This document shows, in pieces, positions 44,516 through 52,308 of a stretch of 64,000 nt of DNA; positions within the stretch are counted from its first letter, which is position 1, and each line of letters begins with the position of its first letter. The stretch comes from Parachlamydiales bacterium (lineage in GTDB: Bacteria; Chlamydiota; Chlamydiia; Chlamydiales; Parachlamydiaceae). The stretch covers positions 1 through 64,000 of the forward strand of contig JAGVJP010000011.1 in the NCBI GenBank assembly GCA_020051075.1, read 5' to 3'. The notes beneath the pieces were generated by a model, which had not been told where the DNA came from, searched no databases, and worked only from the letters and a program-made list of their open reading frames with translations. The translations under genes were made by a program, and so were the position numbers.

Positions 44516-44727
44516 AGCGATCCTCACTAAATTGTTAATAATTGGGCGTCAAAAGACGCCGTTCTTCCAGCTACTCTCACTAATCAATTGACACCCAGGG
44601 ATCCGCTGCCCTTTACTGGGGCTGTTTCTCCTTGAGCTACACTTATTCACCTCATTCAGAGGTGTTAGCTCATTTTCTTAGCAGGAATAGCTGCCTTTTT
44701 CTTGGCCATCGTGCCAAGAAATAAATT
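44516..44727 (-). promoter_or_regulatory. Structured rpmI-rplT spacer, possible L20 leader
   Basis: The 212-base spacer contains nested complements on the minus strand: GAGCTAACAC with GTGTAGCTC around an inner ACACCTC/GAGGTG stem, and GGGCGTC with GACGCC near 44545. A 14-codon frame (44665-44709) encoding the basic peptide MAKKKAAIPAKKMS precedes these. The arrangement could be an L20-responsive or leader-peptide control region, but no SD is visible for the small frame. Confidence 0.4.
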
Positions 44728-44922
44728 TTATAAACACATAAGACGTTTATACGTCTTAAAATGACCGTCATCTAAAAGATCTGGACGGCGCAATTGTCTT
44801 TTGCGCTTTGCCGTCTTATGAGTTAACAGGTGCCGCTTTCCTGGCCGGCTGGCTTTAAGCTTGCCTGTTGCAGTCTCACGAAACCTGCAAGCGACAGCTT
44901 TACGAGTTTTCATTTTAGGCAC
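44728..44922 (-). CDS. rpmI: 50S ribosomal protein L35
   Basis: The 64-residue basic protein begins [20 protein letters not shown] and has [17 protein letters not shown], both typical of L35, a late large-subunit assembly protein. GAGGAGAAACGAACG precedes the ATG. It lies between infC and rplT in the conserved infC-rpmI-rplT order, about 120 bases after infC, and is expected to be co-expressed with them. The length is normal for the family. Confidence 0.97.
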   Translation of the reverse strand: MPKMKTRKAVACRFRETATGKLKASRPGKRHLLTHKTAKRKRQLRRPDLLDDGHFKTYKRLMCL

Positions 44923-45045
44923 GTTCGTTTCTCCTCAATTACACTGACTCTTATATCAGTCGTTTCCGCTCATTCTTTTAACCCATTGCTGGGCTACCAC
45001 TTCTCACCCATTCGGGCGTTTTTAGCAGAAACTTCTGCTTCTTAA

Positions 45046-45606
45046 TTACGACTGAGTGGATTCTTCACCTGCTCCGCTAGGTTTAGATCCCTCTTTCTTC
45101 TTCTTAGCACCAGGCGCTAAAACGACTTGTAATGCGCGCCCCAGCATCTTTGCAGGCGCTTCAATCACGCAGACCTCTTCTAATGCCTGACACATTTCCC
45201 TTACAATTTTCTCGCCGATTTCTGGATGCATGAACTGCCGTCCTCGAAATTCGCAAGAAATTTTCACTTTGTTTCCTTCAATCAGAAACTCGCGCGCATG
45301 TCTTGTTTTTGTTTCAAGATCGTGAACATCAATCGTAGGTTTGAACTTAATTTCTTTAACCTTAATTTGATGCGAAGCTTTTTTACTTTCTTTTTCTCGT
45401 TTGCTTTGATCGTATCGGAATTTTCCGAAATTCATGACCTTACAAACAGGCGGAACCGATCCTGGAACAATTTCTACTAAATCTAGTCCTTGCTCTTCAG
45501 CCATCGCTAAAGCTTCATAAAGGGGAATGATTCCTATCTGTTCACCTTCATGGCTAATGACTCTGACTTTTGGAGCCCGTATTTCTCGATTAACCTTCAA
45601 GCTGAT
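45046..45606 (-). CDS. infC: Translation initiation factor IF-3, non-ATG start
   Basis: The protein (about 186 residues) has REIRAPKVRVISHEGEQIG, PPVCKVMNFGKFRYDQSK and VKISCEFRGRQFMHPEIG, all diagnostic of IF-3, which guards start-codon choice on the 30S subunit. No in-frame ATG exists near the N-terminus. The frame opens after a TGA with ATC AGC TTG AAG. The ATC at 45604-45606 lies seven bases after GGGAG, whereas TTG (45598-45600) is 13 bases away, so ATC is preferred. Rare AUU or AUC starts on infC are known to allow IF-3 to repress itself. The Lys-rich C-terminal tail is longer than in Escherichia coli. Confidence 0.95.
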   Translation of the reverse strand: MSLKVNREIRAPKVRVISHEGEQIGIIPLYEALAMAEEQGLDLVEIVPGSVPPVCKVMNFGKFRYDQSKREKESKKASHQIKVKEIKFKPTIDVHDLETKTRHAREFLIEGNKVKISCEFRGRQFMHPEIGEKIVREMCQALEEVCVIEAPAKMLGRALQVVLAPGAKKKKEGSKPSGAGEESTQS

Positions 45607-45619
45607 TCATCGTCTCCCA

Positions 45620-47311
45620 TTAGCTATCACTTGTACTCGTTGGAGATTGAGTTTGGCGATAGTAGGTTTCTACAAAAACTTCTAAATTCATATATTGGTT
45701 TTTTTCTTTTCGGCACATTGCCCGCAAACTTATCCCCTCTTTTATCCTTTCTTGATCACCAATAAACATCAAAAAAGGAACTCCACATCGCTCAGCTTCA
45801 TGAATTTTCACAGCTAACGGGGCCTCACTTGCATCGCAAATAGAACGAAACCCGGAACTTTGCAGTCTCTTTTGAATAGATTCTGCATAGCGATGATTAG
45901 CTTTACCAATCGCAATGACACGGACGTGTTCATCAGCTAACCATAAGGGCAGCGCTCCACAATTTTTCTCAATCAAAAGGGCTATCAATCGGCTGAAGGA
46001 GAGAACTTGGCGTGATAAAAAGACCCCGCGCTGTTTCTTTCCTTGGGAATCGACAACTTTCTGTGTCTGAGAATCATGTCGGATGATTTCAATTTTGGAT
46101 AAGGTCCAAGACCTTCCAATTTCATCTTTGACACGCAATTCAAGACACGATCCATTGCAGCCTTCCTCTTCTTCTATCTCGGAACTCAAAGGGAAATGAA
46201 GAGTAGCCTCTGCAATTCCGCTCTTAAGTAACTCCAAACCTTCTATTTCTCGTCCGGCTCTTGAAGCTTTTTTCCTTGAAGACACCAGGTGCCAACAACC
46301 CTCGAAACAAAAGATTCTAAACATTTGTTCAATGAATTGCAAGGAAGAAATCAATTCCGGAACGACTTGGTTCAATAAAGAGAAAATTGTCGTCTGATCA
46401 ACCCAGTTGACATGAGAACCTAACAGCCCCCACTCCAAAGATTCGGGACAAGATTGAAAGATAAATCCCTGTTCATTTAACCGATAAGGGAGTGCTTTTT
46501 CCTCGAGGGTCAACTGTTCGAAGAGAGAGAGATGCCCCTGCAGAAGCCAAGACTCGCAAGGGGGAGGATCATCGAGGGGTTTTGGAGAGGAAAAGAAAGG
46601 GGGGGTGACAATTTTTTCTTCCGCCCAAGGCTTATTGGTGTCAAGCCAATCAGTCAAACGGTCGACGAGAGTTCTTCCTCTCCTTCTCCAAATGTAACCA
46701 GATTCACCCTCATTTTCGCAAAAGGTAAAGAGCTCCTGGCGAGGACCGAGAAGCCGATGATCCCGTTTTTTTAATAAACCGTCATAACTCTTCAGAAAAC
46801 ATTTGAGTGCTTTCAGGTCTGGCTGGCTCACCCCCACAATTCGCACCACATCGACCATCTCCTGCCCCATAGCAATGGTGTGGGGTTGATAGGTCAGCAG
46901 TTTGATGACTCCAGACTCCCCTGTCGAAGAAAAAGGAAGTTCTGAACAGGGAAGAAAGGTCTGGTTGACTTCGATAAGATCGATAATATTGAAAGGAGAT
47001 TCACCTGCGAAGAAGGCTAAAAACGGTTCTTTCTGTTTGTCGAGAAATATCTGAGCATTCTCACGCATCATACTGCGAAAACGAAGAGGTTGATCTTCTT
47101 TAATCAGCGTGCGCAGGGCTCTGTCGATCAATTCTAAAATCGGAGTGTTCAACGGCTGTTCAAAAATGAAATCGTAGTAGAAACCGATAGAATGAAGCCC
47201 TCCCTGCACGAGCACCGCTGTCGGGAAAAGCTGACGGACAGTATATGCAAGCAGCTGGGCTGCAAGAAGATTGCTAGCAGTCGATGGATTTAATGATTGC
47301 GTTGGTGTCAT
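45620..47311 (-). CDS. Threonyl-tRNA-synthetase-like protein, probably not an active synthetase
   Basis: The 563-residue protein sits where thrS precedes infC in many bacteria and still resembles ThrRS. AAQLLAYTVRQLFP and GFYYDF recall the editing domain, DHRLLGPRQELFTF the linker before the core, SFSRLIALLIEKNCGALPLWLA motif 3, and the last 110 residues an anticodon-binding domain. The N-terminal TGS domain is absent, the editing-site His pair is lost, and motif 2, where the family has RxE after YRLxExG, reads FQSCPE, lacking the key Arg. It therefore cannot be assumed to charge tRNA-Thr; a regulatory or tRNA-binding role is possible. The start at 47311 excludes an upstream extension through the tRNA gene. 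Confidence 0.82.
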   Translation of the reverse strand: MTPTQSLNPSTASNLLAAQLLAYTVRQLFPTAVLVQGGLHSIGFYYDFIFEQPLNTPILELIDRALRTLIKEDQPLRFRSMMRENAQIFLDKQKEPFLAFFAGESPFNIIDLIEVNQTFLPCSELPFSSTGESGVIKLLTYQPHTIAMGQEMVDVVRIVGVSQPDLKALKCFLKSYDGLLKKRDHRLLGPRQELFTFCENEGESGYIWRRRGRTLVDRLTDWLDTNKPWAEEKIVTPPFFSSPKPLDDPPPCESWLLQGHLSLFEQLTLEEKALPYRLNEQGFIFQSCPESLEWGLLGSHVNWVDQTTIFSLLNQVVPELISSLQFIEQMFRIFCFEGCWHLVSSRKKASRAGREIEGLELLKSGIAEATLHFPLSSEIEEEEGCNGSCLELRVKDEIGRSWTLSKIEIIRHDSQTQKVVDSQGKKQRGVFLSRQVLSFSRLIALLIEKNCGALPLWLADEHVRVIAIGKANHRYAESIQKRLQSSGFRSICDASEAPLAVKIHEAERCGVPFLMFIGDQERIKEGISLRAMCRKEKNQYMNLEVFVETYYRQTQSPTSTSDS

Positions 47312-47358
47312 GTTGGTACAATTCGTCAAAGAGAGGCAGAAGCCGTGAAAAAAAAGGA

Positions 47359-47432
47359 TGAGATATAGCTGACTCGAACAGCCGACCTCCACGATGTCAA
47401 CGTGGCGCTCTAACCAACTGAGCTAATATCTC
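47359..47432 (-). tRNA. tRNA-Val (anticodon GAC)
   Basis: The minus strand folds as a complete cloverleaf: acceptor GAGATAT with ATATCTC and discriminator A; D arm GCTC...GAGC; anticodon stem CCACG with CGTGG enclosing TTGACAT (anticodon GAC, reading GUC and GUU valine codons); T arm GGCTG-TTCGAGT-CAGCT. CCA is not encoded. It lies 47 bases upstream of the ThrRS-like start, so it probably opens that operon. Confidence 0.96.
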
Positions 47433-47448
47433 ATCGAGAGAAAAAGGA

Positions 47449-47477
47449 TAATAAAAGAATAGAGGATTTAAATTCAA
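47449..47477 (-). promoter_or_regulatory. Probable promoter of the tRNA-Val operon
   Basis: On the minus strand TTGAAT (47477-47472) and TTATTA (47454-47449) are separated by exactly 17 bases, placing the start of transcription about ten bases ahead of the tRNA 5' end. Both hexamers are good matches to the vegetative consensus. It would drive tRNA-Val and possibly the translation genes behind it. Confidence 0.5.
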
Positions 47478-47608
47478 GGGAAGTTTTGCAATTCCTTCTT
47501 TAGGTCCCTTGTCCCTTTCCTATTTGAGAGGAGGAGGATGTTTGTCTTGAAATAAACTTTATCAATCAAGTATGTTTGTAACTCTCTAGAACTTTTTTAA
47601 TTTCAATA

Positions 47609-48517
47609 ATGCTTTCACGCCTGAATAACAACACTTTCCTTCTCATTCTCTGCATCTCGTTGTCGGCATTTCTGTCTGGCGAAGAGGCATTGCTACCCGC
47701 TCAAGAACTTGAAAAAAAAGAGAGTGCCTCCCTTAAAAAGGAAGATCTTTCTGACGAAAAGAAAGATTCGGCTCCCCTTCCTTACACATTATCTGGAACT
47801 CTAACCTTCGTCTCAGATTATAGAAGCAGAGGGATTTCTCAGACAATGCGTGAACCAGCTGTACAAGGTGAATTTACATGCGTTCATCAAAGCGGCCTTT
47901 ACGTCAAGACATGGGCTTCAAATGTCGACGGCACAGGAAATTTCATCGGCAATTCGAGTATGGAATGGGATTTCTATCTTGGCTTTAAACAGAGGGTCGC
48001 CAACACAGCATTCAAGTATGATATTGGATTCGAGTACTATTGGTACCCTGGGGGAGAAGCGCGTGTTCCCAAGAGAATCAAGTATAACACAGTAGAATAC
48101 TACGTCGGCATCACATACAAGAACTTCGGGATCAAAATCACACAGACCCTCACAGATTATTTCGGATTCAATTCCGATAATCCGCCAATCAACTGGGACA
48201 AAAAAAGAACGCTCCGGCCTAACGGCCATTCTTATTTCTCCCCCTATCTAGAGGCGAATTACGCGTGGACGATCAACACAAAATGGTCAGCGAGTTGCCA
48301 TATTGCCTATCAAGGGATGACCAACTATCCTGATTTGGGTTATATTGATTGGAACGTTGTGGTTACCCGAAAATTCGATTGGTTCACTTTGTCGCTCGCT
48401 TACATACAAACAAATGCCAAGAAGGCGTTTTATAACGTCCCCGACAACGCATTCAAACCACATCGGAAATGGCTAGCCGGCCCTACAGCCGTTCTCAGCG
48501 TCTACCATACCTTTTAA
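47609..48517 (+). CDS. TorF-family putative porin
   Basis: The 302-residue protein has a signal peptide (about 1-24), a charged linker of about 30 residues, and then a beta-barrel-like region. GTLTFVSDYRSRGISQTMREPAVQGEF, followed by HQSGLYVKTWASNV, is the defining pattern of the TorF/Gcw_chp family of outer-membrane porins. It ends in VLSVYHTF, a C-terminal aromatic residue as expected for Omp85 recognition. Substrate is unknown; related genes are found near transport or riboflavin genes in other bacteria. It is monocistronic and divergent from the tRNA operon. Confidence 0.88.
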   Translation: MLSRLNNNTFLLILCISLSAFLSGEEALLPAQELEKKESASLKKEDLSDEKKDSAPLPYTLSGTLTFVSDYRSRGISQTMREPAVQGEFTCVHQSGLYVKTWASNVDGTGNFIGNSSMEWDFYLGFKQRVANTAFKYDIGFEYYWYPGGEARVPKRIKYNTVEYYVGITYKNFGIKITQTLTDYFGFNSDNPPINWDKKRTLRPNGHSYFSPYLEANYAWTINTKWSASCHIAYQGMTNYPDLGYIDWNVVVTRKFDWFTLSLAYIQTNAKKAFYNVPDNAFKPHRKWLAGPTAVLSVYHTF

Positions 48518-48566
48518 GTGCCGCCCTGAAAGAACGGCACCAACAAGCAAATTGAGAAAAATCTCT

Positions 48567-49004
48567 CTATTGTCCGGTTTGTCTGCTGCGATAATAGTGA
48601 TAGCCTTCAAAAAGAGCGTTCGTGGCTGTATAGCCTAAAGCCCCTGCGCCAAAACAGGTAAGTTCACGCGAAAAGTCCTGAGGACGAATCCATGATTGAG
48701 GAACGATCCATGAGATCAACTTCCGAAACGCAAATCGATACGCAAGAATTCCTGGAAGCAGATAGCCAAAAAATCCTAGAGGAAGGATTCTGCATTCTTT
48801 CCATTCAATATCTTTACTTGCATAAAGAGCTACCTGCGCAATGAGAGAAAAAACAGCTCCCACAATAAAAGACACTTTAAAAGCCGTTGGATGCTGCGAA
48901 GAATAGGTCGCATAGCTCAAAATACCAGAGAGTAACGTTCCGCCAATTGCAAGGCTAAAATGTAATCCTGGATCTAAAGGTTTATCGACAGTTGGACTGG
49001 ACAT
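48567..49004 (-). CDS. Small multi-span membrane protein
   Basis: The 145-residue protein has three or four hydrophobic segments (LAIGGTLLSGILSYATY, FIVGAVFSLIAQVALYA, LGFFGYLLPGILAYRFA, GAGALGYTATNALFEG) and short loops. AAAGGATAAACTT precedes the ATG. It resembles the following paralogous group in size and style but lacks their NxxxSKxxxLP signature. It could be an Inc-like membrane protein. It converges on the porin gene, and a long repeat hairpin lies upstream of it. Confidence 0.6.
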   Translation of the reverse strand: MSSPTVDKPLDPGLHFSLAIGGTLLSGILSYATYSSQHPTAFKVSFIVGAVFSLIAQVALYASKDIEWKECRILPLGFFGYLLPGILAYRFAFRKLISWIVPQSWIRPQDFSRELTCFGAGALGYTATNALFEGYHYYRSRQTGQ

Positions 49005-49084
49005 AAGTTTATCCTTTGTTATAATTCGTAATATTGATTAGTTAATGATAGGATAAACTATCTTTAAAATCAACAAAAAAAATA

Positions 49085-49432
49085 AGGAAATGGACTCGTT
49101 GGATGGATATGGACTATTTTCATAACTTTGTCAAAACACTCCCCCCCTCTGAATAACACCTATCCTGCCCCTATCTTTCCTATCCTGCTAATTTTACAGG
49201 ATGAGGAGGATAGGAAAGATAGGGCAGGATAGCAATTACGCACCATCATCCTTTTTATCCTTCCCATTCTGTCAATTTTTACAGGATAGGGAGGATAGGA
49301 AAGATAGGGCAGGATAGTTTGTTATTCAGGGGTTAGTGGCTTGACGAAGTTATGAAAATAGCCCGGAAATCGACTAGATGGACTTGATTAATCAATCTAT
49401 GTCCATCTAGTCCATTACCAATGTCCATTTCT
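49085..49432. repeat. Composite ATGGAC / CCTATC long inverted repeat
   Basis: Outer arms of ATGGAC words (49086-49112 against 49372-49432) enclose CTATTTTCATAACTTTGTCA, which pairs with TGACGAAGTTATGAAAATAG at 49343-49362. These enclose CTGAATAACA, paired with TGTTATTCAG, and innermost CTATCCTGCCCCTATCTTTC words paired with tandem GGAAAGATAGGGCAGGATAG at 49210-49320. The whole 348 bp can fold as one hairpin and fills the gap between two small membrane-protein genes. Confidence 0.9.
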
Positions 49433-49438
49433 ATTCTT

Positions 49439-49825
49439 TTACAGCAGACTTCCAAAAAATCCCTCATAAGTCAAGAAAAGACCTAACACTGTGACAATGC
49501 CCCATGGAATCCAATGAATTTTCATCATTCTCGGAACCATCTTTTGTACTGTTGAAGGAAATCCGATTCGCAGAATTCCTTGAAGAATTGAAATATAACC
49601 AATCAGAGTGATGATCACAGGCCATCCCCAGACCCAAACAGGATGAAGAAGAACAATGATGATACCGAAAATCAGACTTATAATCCCAGACAAACCCAAT
49701 AGAGAATCTGAAGCAACCATGTCGCCTCCCAACTTTTCAAATTGCTCCCTGCGTACCAACCAGATTGCTGCAATCAAAAGAAAGTAGATACCTAGTAACT
49801 TAGCTAGAAAAAAAGATATTATCAT
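49439..49825 (-). CDS. Small membrane protein
   Basis: The 128-residue protein has about four hydrophobic segments (FLAKLLGIYFLLIAAIWLV, LLGLSGIISLIFGIIIVLL, GWPVIITLIGYISILQGILR, WIPWGIVTVLGLFLTYEG). GGGAGG lies five bases ahead of the ATG at 49825, so that start is preferred over an ATG 23 codons upstream. It somewhat resembles small uncharacterised integral membrane proteins of other bacteria. It lies next to, but does not belong to, the four-member paralogous set upstream. Confidence 0.65.
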   Translation of the reverse strand: MIISFFLAKLLGIYFLLIAAIWLVRREQFEKLGGDMVASDSLLGLSGIISLIFGIIIVLLHPVWVWGWPVIITLIGYISILQGILRIGFPSTVQKMVPRMMKIHWIPWGIVTVLGLFLTYEGFFGSLL

Positions 49826-49914
49826 AAAAACCTCCCGTGATATTCTATTTGACATCACAATCTCATTATAATAGAAAATAGAATAAGAGGACAATTATTC
49901 GAAACTATCTTTTG

Positions 49915-50343
49915 TTAATCGACATCTTCATCACTGTCAGTTACTGCTATTGCCAACCCAACTAAAGCCATTGTCGTAATTGTAATGAGAACTGAGCCCC
50001 AGATAGGGAGAGGGAGTTGGAGCTTCCTTGATACTGCAATATTCACTGCTGCAATAGATGCAAAATAACCAATTGCGCTAATCCCGAAAAAAACCGCATC
50101 TGGAAGGCGTTCTTCTGCAGAATCAGGATCTAATCCAATATCTGATATTTTTAAGATGAGTTCAGAAAACAGTCGTCCGATGATAAAAGCTGCTAAAGTA
50201 GAAGCAACTAATGCTGTCCCAGCGGCAAACCGGTATTGACATATAGCGACAAGACGGGTTCCGATGACTGCTGCCTGATCTTTAACCACACTGAGCATAT
50301 GCGACGCTGCGACTGATAAACCTTGTGCGCTTGGAATAGACAT
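49915..50343 (-). CDS. Paralogous membrane protein, member 1 (Inc-like)
   Basis: The 142-residue protein has an N-terminal polar stretch starting MSI, two hydrophobic hairpins (about 48-72 and 88-135) and the signature AVNIAVSRKLQLPLP. It shares with the next three genes the order RFxxxTxxxST hydrophobic block, then NxxxS(K/R)xLxLP, then a last hydrophobic pair. Bilobed hydrophobic domains without a signal peptide are typical of chlamydial inclusion-membrane proteins, so this is a candidate. AGAGG precedes the ATG. Confidence 0.65.
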   Translation of the reverse strand: MSIPSAQGLSVAASHMLSVVKDQAAVIGTRLVAICQYRFAAGTALVASTLAAFIIGRLFSELILKISDIGLDPDSAEERLPDAVFFGISAIGYFASIAAVNIAVSRKLQLPLPIWGSVLITITTMALVGLAIAVTDSDEDVD

Positions 50344-50445
50344 AACAATAAACCTCTCTTAATAAATTTAATTAAATAAAGCTAATTTTTAACACAAATA
50401 TACAAATAAATTTTTAAGATAAGGTAAAAGCATCTTAACTATTTG

Positions 50446-50868
50446 TTATTCATGATAATATGCTGTATTAAACGCTAGCAGTGCAGGAGGTGTCGCTGTC
50501 ACGACAAAAAAGAACCGACGCGAAAGCGGCAATTGAAGAGACTTAGACAACACAACGTTTATCGCTAATACCACCAGTCCAAAGGTCAGGAAAACGACGC
50601 TCCCAACACAAAATTTATGGGTCTTTAAATACTGCGATTCACCGGTGAAAATTCTATCTAAAACTTCGCACAATCGACGGGTAATAAGCGGTGCAATGAT
50701 CGCCCCAAATACACACCCAACAAATGTAGAGACAATAAAGGCGATCCCAGCTAGGAAACGGTTTTGCAAAAGGCCGACTAAACGCCCGCCCCATAACACA
50801 GCGGCCTGATAGGCATGATGAGCAGCTTGTGATGAGATAACTCGACTAACAACATCTGAAACAGCCAT
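50446..50868 (-). CDS. Paralogous membrane protein, member 2 (Inc-like)
   Basis: The 140-residue protein starts MAVSDVVSRVISSQAAHHAYQA and has RFLAGIAFIVSTFVGCVFGAIIAPLI followed by LAINVVLSKSLQLPLSRRFFF, matching the family signature. About four hydrophobic segments alternate with short loops, and there is no signal peptide. It lies 103 bases from member 1 and 17 bases from member 3, probably in one transcript. The family is not recognised by name. Confidence 0.65.
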   Translation of the reverse strand: MAVSDVVSRVISSQAAHHAYQAAVLWGGRLVGLLQNRFLAGIAFIVSTFVGCVFGAIIAPLITRRLCEVLDRIFTGESQYLKTHKFCVGSVVFLTFGLVVLAINVVLSKSLQLPLSRRFFFVVTATPPALLAFNTAYYHE

Positions 50869-50884
50869 AGAACATTCCTAGAAT

Positions 50885-51325
50885 TTAATCGTTTGATTGA
50901 CATGCAATACTCAAAACACCGGTACTCCAAAGTAGTCCTAATGCGATAGCTGAGAGAGTTACCAGTGAAATTGCAAAAGAAGAAGACCGCGAGAAAGGGA
51001 GTTTCAAGAATTTGGAAGTTCCAACATTCATACCGACTACCGTCAGCGCCCCACAGGAAGCGCTGATTCCTACTTCAACCAATAAAATTGAATTATTAGG
51101 AACGAACCAGTTGTGATCCGCCATTACTTGAAATGTTCCATAAGCTAATAAAGCAACAATAAATCCCAAACAAGTCCCAATAGCCGTTGAAACGACTAAC
51201 GTTGGCAGAGCAAATCTGGGGGATTGAAACAAAGTCACAAAACGGCCCAACAATGTTGCTGTCCCCTGATTGGCAGCCATGGAAGCTTTTGGAGAAAGCA
51301 ATTGAGACACAACAGAAATTGACAT
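50885..51325 (-). CDS. Paralogous membrane protein, member 3 (Inc-like)
   Basis: The 146-residue protein starts MSISVVSQLLSPKASMAANQG and has RFALPTLVVSTAIGTCLGFIVALL, then VVGMNVGTSKFLKLPFSRSSSF and a final hydrophobic pair. The ATG at 51325 is used because AAAAGG is correctly spaced; an upstream ATG at 51379 is weaker. It shares KLPFSRxSSF with member 4, so members 3 and 4 are the closest pair and probably the most recent duplication. Confidence 0.65.
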   Translation of the reverse strand: MSISVVSQLLSPKASMAANQGTATLLGRFVTLFQSPRFALPTLVVSTAIGTCLGFIVALLAYGTFQVMADHNWFVPNNSILLVEVGISASCGALTVVGMNVGTSKFLKLPFSRSSSFAISLVTLSAIALGLLWSTGVLSIACQSND

Positions 51326-51419
51326 TGAATTTTCCTTTTTGGAATGATTAAACAATCTATTAATTTTAATAAATGACAAAGAAAAATAGTCATACCGTTT
51401 TTAGTTCTTAGAAGTTCCT

Positions 51420-51992
51420 CTAAAAATCACCAAAATCATCTGCCCAGTCCCTGAAATGTCCCCTTTCCCTTGGATTGAATGAAGAAGTATGATTTCTCTG
51501 AACTGCTCCAAACATTGAGTAAGGCTCGCTCCTGCGAAAAGAGCTTATAGGAGTTCTATTAATACTGTCATTTCTAAACCAACTTCTATTCTGCTGGAAT
51601 CGAACAGCTGCATAATTCACACCTGCGATGGAAAGTACCGGAATAGCTATCGCCAAGACAGTAATTCCAAAGGAAGAAAAACGTGAGAAGGGGAGATTGA
51701 ACAACTTTGAAACACCAATGTTGCAACCAGCCAGCGTCAAAACACCAGCAAGAACGGTAGAGCCCTTAACGGAGTATTTGAAGAGATCCGTATGCTGGAT
51801 CCGCCTACTCACACTCCTCCTGGCAAGCTGATCAACCATCGGGTGTACCCATTGTACAACACAGATTGCTAGGATAGAGCCCACATAGGTTGAAATCATC
51901 AATGTCGGGACAGCAATTTGACGAAACTGAAAGATTGCATGAAGATGATAAGAGAGTGGATAGATTGGCTGAGGAACTGTTAAAATTGACAT
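51420..51992 (-). CDS. Paralogous membrane protein, member 4 (Inc-like)
   Basis: The 190-residue protein starts MSILTVPQPIYPLSYHLHAI and has RQIAVPTLMISTYVGSILAICVV, GCNIGVSKLFNLPFSRFSSFG and a final hydrophobic pair, then a unique polar C-terminal tail of about 55 residues (RRSEPYSMFGAVQRNHTSSF). Such a tail could face the host cytosol if the protein is in the inclusion membrane. AGGATGTT precedes the ATG. It is the first gene of the cluster in the direction of transcription. Confidence 0.65.
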   Translation of the reverse strand: MSILTVPQPIYPLSYHLHAIFQFRQIAVPTLMISTYVGSILAICVVQWVHPMVDQLARRSVSRRIQHTDLFKYSVKGSTVLAGVLTLAGCNIGVSKLFNLPFSRFSSFGITVLAIAIPVLSIAGVNYAAVRFQQNRSWFRNDSINRTPISSFRRSEPYSMFGAVQRNHTSSFNPRERGHFRDWADDFGDF

Positions 51993-52152
51993 AACATCCT
52001 AGATTTTTGAGTTATTTAAATATAGTTTAATAAACGATAAAGGCAAATCATATCATAGTTGGCTGTTATTAGCAAAGAAGAAAGTAAATAAAACAAAAGA
52101 AATTTCATAGAACAGGCATCAAGCTGTAAAAACAGTTTTCAACAATAACACA

Positions 52153-52216
52153 CTATCCTGCCCCTATCCTCCCCATCCTGTCAATCCTGTCAATTTTTAC
52201 AGGATGGGGAGGATGG
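52153..52216. repeat. CCTATCC / GGATAGG inverted repeat upstream of speA
   Basis: CCTATCCTCCCCATCCTG words at 52153-52190 pair with ACAGGATGGGGAGGATGG at 52199-52216. It lies in the 316-bp gap between the four-gene membrane cluster and speA, about 90 bases ahead of the speA start. The remainder of the gap (51993-52152) is AT-rich with nothing recognised. Confidence 0.8.
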
Positions 52217-52308
52217 TTGGAAAATGGCCCTATTTTCTTATTTCTTTCCAAAATAGAACTTGTTATGCTTGGCAACCTTTAGCTTACCACAATAACAAGA
52301 AAGAGGCT

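Noticed and set aside
47312-47392. N-terminal extension of the ThrRS-like protein to 47392
   Set aside because: It would overlap the tRNA-Val gene and has no homology to the ThrRS N-terminal domain.
49439-49825. Membership of the 49439-49825 protein in the four-gene paralogous set
   Set aside because: It lacks the NxxxSKxLxLP signature and the RF...ST block; only its small size and hydrophobicity are similar.
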